Assembly (NCBI GenBank): GCA_001662425.1
Contig: BDDC01000056.1
Span: 64,969-128,968 of the forward strand
Direction of reading: 5' to 3'
DNA from: Chlamydomonas sphaeroides
Taxonomy: Eukaryota > Chlorophyta > Chlorophyceae > Chlamydomonadales > Chlamydomonadaceae
DNA length: 64,000 nt
A program made the position numbers and the translations under genes. Positions 1 to 9,478 of the stretch are shown one piece after another; position 1 is the stretch's first letter; the number at the start of each line of letters is the position of its first letter. Below the pieces are notes generated by a model. It was not told where the DNA came from, did not search any database, and saw only the letters and a program-made list of their open reading frames with translations.

Positions 1-626
1 GGCGGCGCGGTCATCGTGTCGTTCTTCGAGTGGGTGCAGAACAACCAGAACATGCAGGTGCGGGCAGGCGGGGTGCGGGCGGTGGCGGCGGGGGGACGGA
101 GGGAAAGGGTTGTGGGATGAGGGCGCGAGGGCGCGCGACGAGCAGGGCCCAGGGCGGCCGGAGGAGGAAGGGGGCAGCATGTCCGCGGAGCGGAGCGACA
201 CGCCAGGCTCGGGGCAGCGCGCCAGCCCCGCCGCCCTCGCCACTCCCCTCCACTCCCGGCGCCTCGCAGTGGGAGGACGACGACGTACGGCGCAGCCTGG
301 ACCGGTGAGCAGCGGCCGCTCCGGCTCCGGCATGTAGTGGGCTGGGAACGGGCCTGCGACTCCGCCATCCCCACCCGCCTACCGGTACACTCCCTCCCCC
401 TTCACCATGCCCTCTCTTCCTCTCGAGCCCCCCCTCCCCACCCCACTTCCAGCTCCCCTCCCTCGTGCCTCCCCCTCCCCTGGCCCCCAGCTTCCTGGCC
501 GACGCCTACGACGCCATGCTGCGCGAGCAGCAGTCGCACGGCTCGGGCTGCAGCCTGCGCACCGCGGGCTACCTAGTGGCGCTGCGGCGGCTGCACCGCG
601 CGGACAGCGTGCGGGGCCACTCGTGA
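1..626 (+). CDS. Glutamate dehydrogenase, C-terminal end (partial)
   Basis: This is the last 75 residues of an NAD(P)-dependent glutamate dehydrogenase, which interconverts glutamate and 2-oxoglutarate plus ammonium. The gene begins upstream of the window. Three exons are seen: 1-57, 270-304 and 491-626, with GT-AG introns and consistent phases (0, then 2). The first exon reads GGAVIVSFFEWVQNNQ, the well-known GDH C-terminal block (AGGVxVSxFEWVQN). The second starts W-E-D-D-D-V, and the third holds S-L-R-T-A-G-Y-L-V-A-L, matching the final helix motif LRTAAxxVAL of the family. The stop is TGA at 624-626. I saw no TGTAA signal between the stop and the convergent neighbour. The family call is firm; the cofactor preference and organelle cannot be judged from this fragment. 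Confidence 0.93.
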
Positions 627-1269
627 GGCGGGCGGGCGGGCGAGGGAGCGAGAGAGGTGGGACACGGCAGCAGGGGGGAGAGAGGGGGGGAGTGGGGGGG
701 ACGGGGAGGAAGGGAGCAGGGACAGAGAAGGAGGAGGAGGAGGAGGGGGAGGGGGGTGCGGGCGTGGCTCGCGCGAGCGCGTTTGGAGCTGGAAGGCGGT
801 GGGTTGGATTGCTGGCGCGGTTGCGGTGGGGCGGTTGAGGCAGCGTGACGTTGTTGGAGGGGGGGGGCTGCCGAGGCAGGAGGGTGTGCAGCGGTTGGCG
901 GTACATACGGTAGGGCCGACAGCGGGGGCTGGCAGGGGTTGATGAGGAGGGCAAGCACAGGGCGCGTGTCTAGCCGTGCGCGTTGGGGGCGTTGAGCACT
1001 TGATTATATTTACATTCGGTCGACACGTCCTTGCAGCTGGGCCTTCGCCGCTACAAATACTCTCATCAAGCAAGCGATTGCGACTCTCATGACCACGAGT
1101 GCACGACCGCCAACCCAACAAGGGTATAACTCCCCCTGAGCGCAACATCCTTCGCTACACATTTAGTTCAACACACACACCCCAGCCCCCGCCGGACTCC
1201 CTCCGCTCCCTCTCCATGTCATCTCACCCCTCACCCGCTCGTCAGCCGCTTCGCCTCATCCCTCATCGC
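627..1269. other. Convergent 3' intergenic region
   Basis: This stretch lies between the GDH stop on the plus strand and the stop of the small-family gene A on the minus strand. It holds GA-rich and G-rich simple sequence around 650-770 and the minus-strand polyadenylation signal of gene A. I see no gene here; the overlapping open frames on both strands are low-complexity artefacts. Confidence 0.7.
1010..1014 (-). promoter_or_regulatory. TGTAA polyadenylation signal of small-family gene A
   Basis: TTACA on the plus strand is TGTAA on the minus strand, the typical poly(A) signal of green algae. It lies about 256 bp past the stop of gene A in an AT-richer patch. Confidence 0.55.
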
Positions 1270-1936
1270 TCATCGCAGCAGGCTGAGCAGCCGTATGGCC
1301 GCCGCCAGGTGCGCCCGGGCGGTGGGCACGTAGCTGTCGTCGTACACCCCAGGAGGCGACACGTAGCGGCGGCTGTAGCTGGCGGCCAGCGGCTGCTCCC
1401 TGCCGCCCTGCCACACGCTGACGCCAAAGCTGCTGTCGGACTCGAAGCCCACCAGCAGCTGCTGGCACAGCACCTCCAGCAGCCGGTCGGCGTCGGGGCC
1501 GTCGGCCGGCAGGCTGCGTGCGGAGCAGGGAGGGAGGGACGGTGGGGCGGCAGGGCACGGCAGGGCAAGGGCACGGCAGGGCAAGGGCACGGCAGGGCAG
1601 GGCAAGGGCGCAGGGTGCCCGGTTGGAAGCACACACGCGATGCCAGGCAGGGGTTACCCGGGCCCGCCAGGCTAGGGAGGTCACTCTCTGCCAGCAGCGC
1701 AGGAGCAAGCGCATGCGCAAGCAAGGGAGAGGCGCGTATGGTCGTCGTGGCCCAAGCGCGCACCTCCACTCCAGGTCGCCCAGCGCCAGCAACGCGCGGC
1801 CGCCGCCCAGCGGCACCACTGTCAGCTCCCTCCGCCGGTAGTCGGACTTGACCACCACCTTGGGAGCCTGCTCGAGGCCCTGCTGCTCCGCTGCCTTGGC
1901 GGCCGCCAGGATGGCGGAAGCGACATCAGAGGCCAT
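1270..1936 (-). CDS. Small two-exon family protein, copy A (138 aa, function unknown)
   Basis: Two exons, 1764-1936 and 1270-1513 (minus strand), joined in phase 2, encode 138 residues. I do not recognise the family. The N-terminus MASDVASAILAAAKAAEQQ is helical. It is followed by short beta-like segments with V-V-P-L-G-G-G-R-A-L-L-A-L-G-D-L-E-W, and the intron splits the codon right after that conserved Trp. Exon 2 starts L-P-A-D-G and contains a helix, F-G-V-S-V-W-Q-G-G, and a C-terminal helix A-A-A-I-R-L-L-S-L-L-R. There is no signal peptide or membrane segment. The intron holds a GGCA/GGGCA-type repeat. Copies B and C follow in tandem on the same strand and copy D lies at 45898, all with the same intron position and phase. 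That shared structure is the best evidence that these are real genes. ATG 1936 is the only in-frame Met near the conserved start. Confidence 0.75.
1549..1609. repeat. GGCA/GGGCA simple repeat in intron of gene A
   Basis: Repeated GGCAGGGCA and AGGGCA units lie inside the single intron of copy A. They resemble in composition the AGGGC array that borders the first assembly gap. Confidence 0.7.
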
Positions 1937-1955
1937 GGGCGCGGCCAGACGAGCG

Positions 1956-2209
1956 AGGCGTGCGCAGCTTGCTTGGGTGGCGGGTCGGGTCGGGTCGGCG
2001 GCAGGGCGGGGCTCAGCGGGGCTCAGCGCAGGCGCGTGCTGCCGCCGGTGCGTGCCGCGGCGGCCCGGCGGGTGCGATAGACGAGGCGTGCGCAGCTTGG
2101 GTAGCGGGGTGGGGTCGGGTCGGGTCGGGTGGGGTCGGCGGCTACGCAGGGGTTGGTGGGGCTCAGCGGTCAGCGCGCGCCTGAAACAAGTCGCGGGCTG
2201 CCGCCGGTA
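1956..2209. repeat. Diverged tandem duplication upstream of gene A
   Basis: Two ~100-125 bp blocks (about 1956-2052 and 2085-2209) share the series GGCGTGCGCAGCTTG, GGGTCGGGTCGGGT, GGGGCTCAGCGG and CTGCCGCCGGT in the same order. They lie just upstream of the start codon of copy A (minus strand). They could be promoter or 5' UTR sequence. Confidence 0.6.
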
Positions 2210-2777
2210 AGGGCGGCGTCGCGAGGTACCGGCGGGTAGCCGCAGAAGCAGCGCAAGCTTGGGTTCGTGAGAGGGCGGCGCGCATCGGACGGGCCCACGG
2301 CGCTGAGCTGACAGGCGCCGAGCGAGCGAGCCGTACTCCGCCGTCCTGCATGCCCGCACTCAAGTGCAGCTCGCCGCACGCAGCTGAGCTCGCGGCGCCA
2401 GCAGGCAGCACACGGTTGACCGCCGCACCCTGAGACATAGAAATGGAAGTAAGTACCCCGGGGCAGGGCCGCCTGGGGTGAACTATTAAGGGGGCGGGGC
2501 GGTGTCCAGGGTCTGCGGCCACCTGCCTCCGCCACCGTGGCGCCCTGAGACCCTCCTGTCACGTTCCCAGCCCCCACCGCCGGACCGAGATCGGACGGAC
2601 CGGCGGCATTGCCCCAACGAACGCGACAGCGCGACGGGGACAGACGGCGACGCCGCCGGGAGTCGTCACGGAGGAGGTCAGAAAAACGGTCCAAGGAGCC
2701 AGACTGAGAAGTCCGGTGCCCGCACAGCCATTCGGCCAAAGGCGTCAGTTGTCATCTCCATCTCATATTTTGATGTA

Positions 2778-2828
2778 CCCCGAAGGGACCGTATTACTCC
2801 CCGAAGGGACCACTAACCCCCGAGGGGG
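2778..2828. repeat. Three consecutive CCCC-GA-GGG palindromes
   Basis: CCCCGAAGGGA occurs at 2778-2788 and again at 2799-2809, and CCCCCGAGGGGG follows at 2817-2828. Each could form a short hairpin and the spacing is about 20 bp. They lie downstream of copy B. Confidence 0.65.
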
Positions 2829-2873
2829 TGATAGGTACGGGAGGAGGAGCTCTTGCTCGTGCACCAATTCTTG

Positions 2874-2878
2874 TTACA
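2874..2878 (-). promoter_or_regulatory. TGTAA polyadenylation signal of gene B
   Basis: TTACA on the plus strand reads TGTAA on the minus strand, about 390 bp past the stop of copy B. It is the only such signal seen in that flank. Confidence 0.45.
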
Positions 2879-3264
2879 TCGCCACAACAATGGCCCAGCA
2901 GCCGACTAAGAACTGTATGTCCTCTGCCCGGCGGCGGCAACAAAGTTCGGCACCTAGCAGCGACACTTGTGCGTGTCCACAGCAGCCGGCGCTGCTCCGT
3001 TCTCCTTCCACTAGCACCCCTATCCGGCGCTTCGTCGCAGCCCCCGCACTGCCTACCGGCCCAGCGATGACGTGCAGGAGGGAGCACCCCAAAGCCTCGG
3101 CCTTGTGCGTACGCCTCGTGCGTATGCCTCGTGCGTAAGCCTACCTGTCGCGAGCGCAGCGCAGACCCGGCGGGAGCCCCGCCCCGCCCCGTACGTTCCT
3201 CTCCTCATGCACCTCACAGCCAGGGGGCGAGGGGGGCCCACGGCGGCACCACAGGGTGGCCTCC

Positions 3265-3811
3265 TCAGCGCTGCATCCGCAGCAACTTGATAGTGTTTAA
3301 CAGGTACGTCCTGGCCGCGGGCAGCTGCTGATACCCGCCGCTGAAGGTTTCGTCGAACAGATACTTGCCACCTTGGCGCACACCAGTGCGGTCAACCCCG
3401 CTCGCTGCGGGCAGCAGCCGCTTGATCAGCAGCTCCAGGATGACGTCCGCGTCGCAATCACCCGCCTTCAAGCTACGTACAGCAGGGGCGCAGAGGCGAG
3501 GAAGGGTCCGTGGGTTGCGGTGGGAGAGGTTCTGTGCGGACTGCGGAGGCGGGCTGTAATGGGCGTAAGATGGCGAGCGGAACTACAGGGTGCGGCGATG
3601 GGCGGGGAACACGGGGGAGGGAACAAACGCACCACCACTGCAGTCCGCTGAGCTCCAGCAGTGCGTTGTAGCCGCCCAGTGGCGCCACCGTGAGCTTGTG
3701 GACTGTGCTGCCCCTGTCTGAGATCACCACTGCTGCAGCGCTGTCCTCGCGTTCGCGCTGCTGGGCCGCCCGCGCAGAGGCCACAATGGCGTCAGCCAGG
3801 TCTGCGGCCAT
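3265..3811 (-). CDS. Small two-exon family protein, copy B (128 aa, function unknown)
   Basis: Exons 3633-3811 and 3265-3472 (minus strand) are joined in phase 2 and encode 128 residues. The protein is a clear paralogue of copies A, C and D. It starts MAADLADAIVASARAAQQRE, continues with L-T-V-A-P-L-G-G-Y-N-A-L-L-E-L-S-G-L-Q-W, and has the intron directly after that Trp codon. Exon 2 reads L-K-A-G-D-C-D-A-D-V-I-L-E-L-L-I-K-R-L-L, then G-V-R-Q-G-G-K-Y-L-F, and ends in the helix L-L-N-T-I-K-L-L-R-M-Q-R. The donor is GTGCGT and the acceptor TAG. The start is the first Met in frame and aligns with the other copies. Its 5' flank is closely similar to that of copy C, which suggests a recent duplication. 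No function can be assigned. Confidence 0.75.
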
Positions 3812-4376
3812 GGCGGCTGGCGTGGCGCGCAGGTAGGAGGGATAGGCGGCAGCGGCTTGCCTTTGCAGACACGGCACAGCGGGGTCCAGGGCGTGCGCTG
3901 TCGGAGACGCGCGGTATGTGAGGCAAGGCGGCAGCAACTCCAGGACTCTGGCAAGGTCCATGCGGTGTTCGCACCCGTGAGTGACGCGAGCGACCCGTCC
4001 TCTCGCCCGTGACGCGACCCGTCACTCGCTACGCAGCGAGCCTGCTTGGCCCTCGAGCGCTCTGTGCGTGGCGGCGCACGCCCGGCACAAGAGTGCGCGG
4101 CCGAAGACAGCCGACCTTGCGTGTCCGCGTCCGGCACTACAAACACGGACGTGTAACCCGTTTGTCATCGTACGCTGCACCTCCCCGTGCGCAAAGCATA
4201 CCCATTGGCGCACAGGCCTCTTTAGATCATGACCCTGCTGACCCGTGGTCCCGGGCGGCCGCCACCAGGGCTTCGTCCGTACCCATACCCGACCCACATC
4301 CCCTTATGTGTCATGTCCCCACAGCCCGCCGGCGCCGTCGCTGTGCCCACCCATACTCTGCCGGCATGAGCAGCAC
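3812..4376. other. Intergenic region between family copies B and C
   Basis: This is the 5' flank of copy B and the 3' flank of copy C. The first ~60 bp next to copy B match the corresponding flank of copy C. Near 3978-4025 there is an imperfect inverted repeat, GAGTGACG against CGTCACTC. I found no gene and no minus-strand TGTAA. Confidence 0.55.
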
Positions 4377-4977
4377 TTATCCCACCAAGCTGAACAGCCG
4401 CATGGCGTTGGCCAGGTGCGCCGCCGCCTTGCGAACATGGCTGCCGTCCGGGGCCACGACGTAGCGCTGCCCCAGCAGCTCCTTGCCGCCCCGCAGCACG
4501 GTGACGCCGACGCTGGAGCCGTCGAAGCCCGACACCAGCTGGTCCGCCAGCAGCGCCAGCAGCCGCTCCGCCTCGCGGCCATCGGCCGGCAGCCTGCGGC
4601 GGCGGCACCGTTGCAGCGGACGGGGGGGCGAGGGCGGGTCGGCGACTGTGGGGCGTGGTGGTGTGTGCGACCCAGCCGCGTGTGCTAGGCGAACGGGCGC
4701 CGCAGCGGCCCTGCCTGTCATCACGCCTCGGGCCAAGGTGTGCAGTTCTACCTGCGGCCCCGCCACGCCCCGCCACGCAGCGGGCGCCCGCGCACCTCCA
4801 CTTGAGGCCGGCGAACTCCACCACCGCCCGGCCGCCTCCCAGCGGCAGCACCGCGACCTGCCTCTTGGTCTGCGACCTGTTGCCCAGCGCCTGCACCACC
4901 GTGGCGCTGTCGTCCAGGTCACGCTGCTGGGCCGCCTGCGCAGAGGCCACAATGGCGTGGGCCAGGTCTGCGGCCAT
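4377..4977 (-). CDS. Small two-exon family protein, copy C (132 aa, function unknown)
   Basis: Exons 4796-4977 and 4377-4593 (minus strand), phase-2 junction, encode 132 residues. The N-terminus MAADLAHAIVASAQAAQQRD is nearly identical to copy B. Next come V-A-V-L-P-L-G-G-G-R-A-V-V-E-F-A-G-L-K-W and the intron at the same Trp-plus-two-bases position as in all copies. Exon 2 starts L-P-A-D-G-R-E-A-E-R-L-L-A-L-L, then G-V-T-V-L-R-G-G-K-E, and ends L-A-N-A-M-R-L-F-S-L-V-G with TAA. The predicted pattern is helix, three strands, helix, strands, helix: a small alpha/beta protein without a targeting signal. The family is not one I recognise. Confidence 0.75.
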
Positions 4978-5582
4978 GGCGGCTGACGTGGTGGGCAGCT
5001 AGGAGCGATAGGCGGCAGTGGCTTGCCTCCGCCAACGCGGCGCTGCTGTGGCCGGGCTGCGGCCCTTCGGCTGCGCGCGCCGAGGCAAGGCGGTCCCTTG
5101 CCTCGAAGTGCCCAATTGTGCATCAAGTGTGTCGCTCGCTGTGCCGCACCTGGCTGCAGCACAAGCAGCTGCTGCCCTTGACGAGCTTCATGTGTAATAA
5201 GAAGGAATGGGGTTCCACCCGACCTTGGCGAGCTGTGTGGCTGCAAAGCACTTGATGCTGGATGGCGGCGCTGCTGAGTCCTCCCGACCCGGGACCGGGC
5301 CTGTCGAAGACACCCGACCTACGAGCGCGACCGGGGCTGCGCTTTGCCTAGCGCCGGAGGCCTCCGGGCTCGCTTGTCCGGTTACAAGCCCGGGCCGTCA
5401 GTCTCTTTCCTGCATGTGCTCCCGCTCCCCAGGCAAACCCCCTCTGTACGCGTGCCCGCCCCCTTCCTTCCTGGCCTACTCGCACAGGCGCACACCTCCT
5501 CTGATCACGGTCCAGACCCGCCCAGCGAAACCCGCTCCTTCTCTTATTACATGCGTACGCCCTAACTGGCCCCTATCCATCC
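4978..5582. other. Intergenic region upstream of copy C
   Basis: It holds the 5' flank of copy C (first ~60 bp shared with copy B) and the 3' UTR of the sulfotransferase gene, with minus-strand TGTAA signals at 5382-5386 and 5547-5551. I see no gene in it. Confidence 0.6.
5547..5551 (-). promoter_or_regulatory. TGTAA polyadenylation signal of the sulfotransferase gene
   Basis: Minus-strand TGTAA lies 32 bp past the TGA stop of the sulfotransferase gene. A second one occurs further on at 5382-5386. Confidence 0.6.
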
Positions 5583-8500
5583 TCAGTACCCCCATAGCCA
5601 GCGTGGGTCGTTCCCGAGCGCCTTGGACAGCTCCTGGTTGTAGGGCCTGCGGTCGGCGAGGGGCGGCAGGGGACAGCGGTTCGGCCCTCACAACACCCAG
5701 AACACGAACTCGGCAATAGCTGGAATGCGGCCGGCACTGCTCACCACGCCACACTTCCCGCCGTCTATCCTGCAGCACTGTGCGCTGCTCCCCTTGCTTT
5801 CAGCCCCCTTCCCCCCCTTCCGCCGCCCCTCTGTTCACCCCACCTGTAGAAGTCCTGCAGCAGCTTGTAGGCCTTGCCCAGGTCCTCGCTAATCTGGGTG
5901 TCGTTGTACTTGGAGGCCTGGAGGAGGGCGTGGAAGGGTAGGCAGCGAAGGAGAAGCGTGAGTGGGCAGTGGAGGATGGCATGGGCAACGCGAGGCAGGA
6001 ACACCATAACAGGGGGCCAATAAGACAACAGCCCAGTATAGCATGCCGACGTGCCGGCAAGGCAGCCCCGGCCCCACCCTCGCCACGCCCACTCTCTCCA
6101 TGCCCTCGCCGCAGACGCACCTGCGTATTCTTGCTCTCCATGGCTATAATGCTGGACATCTCACTATCCTGCAAGTCGCGCAGACCTAGGGTTGGGGGAG
6201 CAGGGTTGGGGTCGTTCGGGTCAGGCATCGCAGGGCTACGCAGGATTGGTCGGGCATGGGCCGCACGCTGGGCCCGGCTCTCATCTTCTTACCTTCCGTC
6301 GGCGCCCGCCCGCCCTGCCCCAGCCCCAAATTAGCTGCGGCTCCTGCCCTCGGGGGCCATACTCACCCAGGAACTTGAGCGTGGCCTTGAAGTGCGCCAC
6401 GGGGGCCACCTTGTAGTCCTCGGTGCGCATGAACAGGAAGCGGTTGCGCGGCCACACCTCCAGCCACCCCGGCAGGAAGTCGGCGTACATGCCCTTGACC
6501 AGCTGCTGCGGCATGTACACCTGGGAGGGCGGGGGCAGCGCAGGAGGGCAAGGGCAGGAGAGAGGGGCAGGGGGAGGGCGGGGACATTGACGATGGCAGC
6601 AGAAGCAGCTCGGTGCTTAGGGCGCAGATGGCGCAGCAATGCCGGAAGCAAGCCGCCTCCTCGCTGCCTCCTCAACAGCCGCCTCCTTTGCTTTTGAGCT
6701 GTCGGCAGGACAAGGGCCATCACGCCCGCAGCCGGCGCCGACCCCATCGCCTTCCCAACCCCTCCCCTGCCATCCCTCAAACCCCGCACCTTGAGGCAGT
6801 ACAGCTTGCTGTTCTCGTCAATGCAGTTCTTCCACTCGTTGAGGTCCTCCTTGACCCGGTCCAGGAACTCGCGGTCGGTGGCCTTGGGCAGCTTGTTGGA
6901 GCTGCGGGTGGGAGGGAAGGGAAGGCAGGGAGGTGAAGTGGGCGGAGGGGGAGGCAGGTGGAGGGGGGGAAGGGGGAGGCAGGGGCAGGGAATGGGCCAG
7001 GGGTTGCCGCTTGCCGAGGTCCGCATGGGGGGAGTTGGGCAGGGGCCGTGTGGAGAGCAGGGGGCCAGGGGAGCGGGGCGGCAGGAAGCCGAAACGCCGC
7101 AGCGCGGGGGGAGCTTCACAGACACTCGCGGGAGCTGGAGCGGTGGGACGGGGAAGGGTGGCAAGGGCAAAAAGAGGGGAGGCAAGGAGAGGGGAGGCAA
7201 GGAGAGGGGAGTCAGGTGGGGAGGGGATGTACCGAGGTAGGGAGGGGAGGCAGGGATAGGAGAGGCAGGGAGAGGAGAGGCCGTGATAAGTGAGGCAGGG
7301 AGAGAAGGGAGGCAGACGCAGCACAGGGACGCTCGACGCTCACCCTCGAGGCCGTGATAGGCGCATCACATCCCCAAGAGCGTGGCGCCAATCCCTTCGC
7401 CCCGGCCGCCTGCCGCCCAGCTGCCCGCCCTGCTGCTCACCGGTAGTAGAAGAAGGCGGAGCGGTACCGGGTGACGGGGTCCCTAAACATGACGATATAG
7501 CGCGACCAGGGCGTGGCCTCCCACAGGTATTGCGCCAGCGTCGCGTTGATGCGCTTGGTCAGCGTGCGGCCGCTGCAAGGGAGGCGCGGCGGCAGGGCAC
7601 GGTCATCCTGTCGGCGTGCCTCCCCGCAATGCAGACGCCATCGCTGCCGCCTGCCATCGCTTCCCATGCCTCCGTGCAGCTCTCATGCAAGTGGGCGAGT
7701 TTGCTGGCACCCGGCCCCCGCGTACCGCAGGTGCGAGTACACGGCTGTGTAGGTGTTGGAGGAGGCCTCCCCCGTGATGGCCAGCTTGTTCTCCTTGATC
7801 TTCTGCGGGGCGGGAGCAAGCGACAGCAGCAGCAGCAGCGGACGGCGACGGCGTGACAGCACCCACCACACATGAGCTGCCCGCTACTTTCCGCACCACC
7901 ACCACAGCCCCTGTCCCCTGCGTCCTTGACCGCCACGACCCCATGCACGCGGTCCGTCCATCGCTGGCGGGTGTGCGCGTCCATGCGCACGCTCCTCCGC
8001 ACGCTCCTCCCCGCCTCACCAGCGCGGGCTTGTCGAAGATGGCCACGTACGCGGGGAAGGAGCCGTCGTAGCGACCCGCGGGCCGCTTGCCGCGCACCGG
8101 GTAGGCGGCCTCGTCCCAGAAGTGCGGGCCCTGGGGTGGCGGGGGAAGGAGGCGGGTGGTGGGTAGGCGGGGTTTGGGGCAATGCACGCGTGCCAGGGGC
8201 TGCGGCCTCAGCTGGCAGGCACGTGTCGCTGCGGCAACAGCTGCACTGGGCAGGCGGCCCGATGGTGCGCGCGGCCGCGCAGCAAGGCCAGGAGACTGGT
8301 GTGAGCTGTCGACGTGCCAAGCGTGCGTGGGCCCGACAGTAGCTGCGCCACTCATGGCCAGACGGACGTCCCGATCGCCTGTCGAGGGGCCAGGACGCAG
8401 TGACCGTGCGGCTGGCGGCACCTGGGGCCGTGCCAGCAGCGAGGTGCCGGGGGAACCCCACGCTGCCCCCCGGGCCCGGTGCGGCATTGCGCTGGTTGCA

Positions 8501-9478
8501 CGGCGCTCCAGCTGCTGAGCCCAGGCAGGCGTAGGCAGCTGCAGGGCTGCACCCAGCGGGCTGCCGCTTGCGCCGCACATACGCCCGCATAGCCGTGCGC
8601 GCCGGGAACGGCACGCCGGCTGCACTCCGGTGCTGAGCAATGAGGCCGGGACCAGGGCAGGCCCCCTGGGGCTGACGTTCCGGTGGCCTCTGCAGCGGTG
8701 CCGGGCTAGCCACTGCTCTGGCTAGGCGCCGACCCCGGGAGCCGGGGTCGTGTTTTGCTGTGTTCTCCGCGCGTCCGTGGCGGCCGCACCTTCCAGCTGC
8801 AGTCGACCATGTCCGGGTGCTCCACTAGCCGGTTGTATAGGTCAGTGGTGCCGCATTTGGACACGCCAAGGATCTGAAAGTACGGCAGGCACTTGAAAAT
8901 GCCGTCGGCCATCCTGGGTGGGGACGTGGGGAAGGGATGGAGGTGCACAGGTGATGAATGCAAGTGGCGTGTGTGGCGTGTGGTGTGGCGGAATGAAGGA
9001 CCGTATGGCGGCTTTCGCCAGGGGGCCGCTTTCACCGACGGCTGCAGGCTGCGAGTTGCTGCGCCGGGTGCCCGGGCGCGTCGAGCTCCCCGTCGTGTCG
9101 AACGGGTCTCCCGGTCTCTCTTGCGCTCCCCGCCGCCCCGCCGACCCCACCAGCAGGGGTTCTTGTAGTCCTTCTCAAATTCCCGCGGCAGATTCTGAAA
9201 TGTGTCCTTCGCCGCGCCATCGATTTCCTGAAAGTTTGGAAGCCGCTTATGCTGCTTCCAGGCTTCCGCCGTGTTGTAGTCGGGGGAATTGATCTACACG
9301 GAAGCGTGCCAGATGCCTTGTCTGCGTCGTGGTTTCGCAAGCCGAGAACGCGATCGGCAAGCGCGCAGCTGAGCCGCACCTGGCTTGCCAGGTATGACGA
9401 TGCATCAATATCCGCAGCTAAGCAGCGGGCAGCTGCTAGAGCCAAGCCCAGCAGAGCTGCTCTCGCCAAATTGGCCAT
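5583..9478 (-). CDS. Carbohydrate sulfotransferase, Golgi/secretory type (384 aa)
   Basis: Eleven exons (minus strand): 9380-9478, 9151-9293, 8790-8913, 8020-8130, 7726-7802, 7441-7572, 6790-6901, 6367-6520, 6121-6185, 5844-5917 and 5583-5646. All phases agree and the product is 384 residues. It would transfer sulfate from PAPS to a sugar, as in the CHST15-like (GalNAc4S-6ST) branch. The 5'-phosphosulfate loop is F-Q-I-L-G-V-S-K-C-G-T-T-D-L (Lys about residue 100), preceded by the typical N-P-C-W. The 3'-phosphate motif is Y-I-V-M-F-R-D-P-V-T-R-Y-R-S (RDP about 215-217). The C-terminus P-Y-N-Q-E-L-S-K-A-L-G-N-D-P-R-W-L-W is also typical. Residues 1-22 (MANLARAALLGLALAAARCL) look like a signal peptide or anchor, placing the enzyme in the ER/Golgi lumen. 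A role in sulfated wall polysaccharides is inference. Confidence 0.9.

Larger units (their letters stand above)
1937..3264. other. Intergenic region between family copies A and B
   Basis: This 1.3-kb stretch is the 5' flank of copy A and the 3' flank of copy B (both minus strand). It holds the tandem duplication near 1956-2209, three small palindromes near 2778-2828 and a TGTAA signal at 2874-2878. Several long open frames cross it on both strands, but none shows a family motif, a credible splice pattern or a likely start. I see no gene. Confidence 0.55.

Noticed and set aside
379..1148. Minus-strand frames overlapping the GDH 3' end and spacer
   Set aside because: Pro/Arg-rich shadows opposite the GDH last exon and GA-rich repeats.
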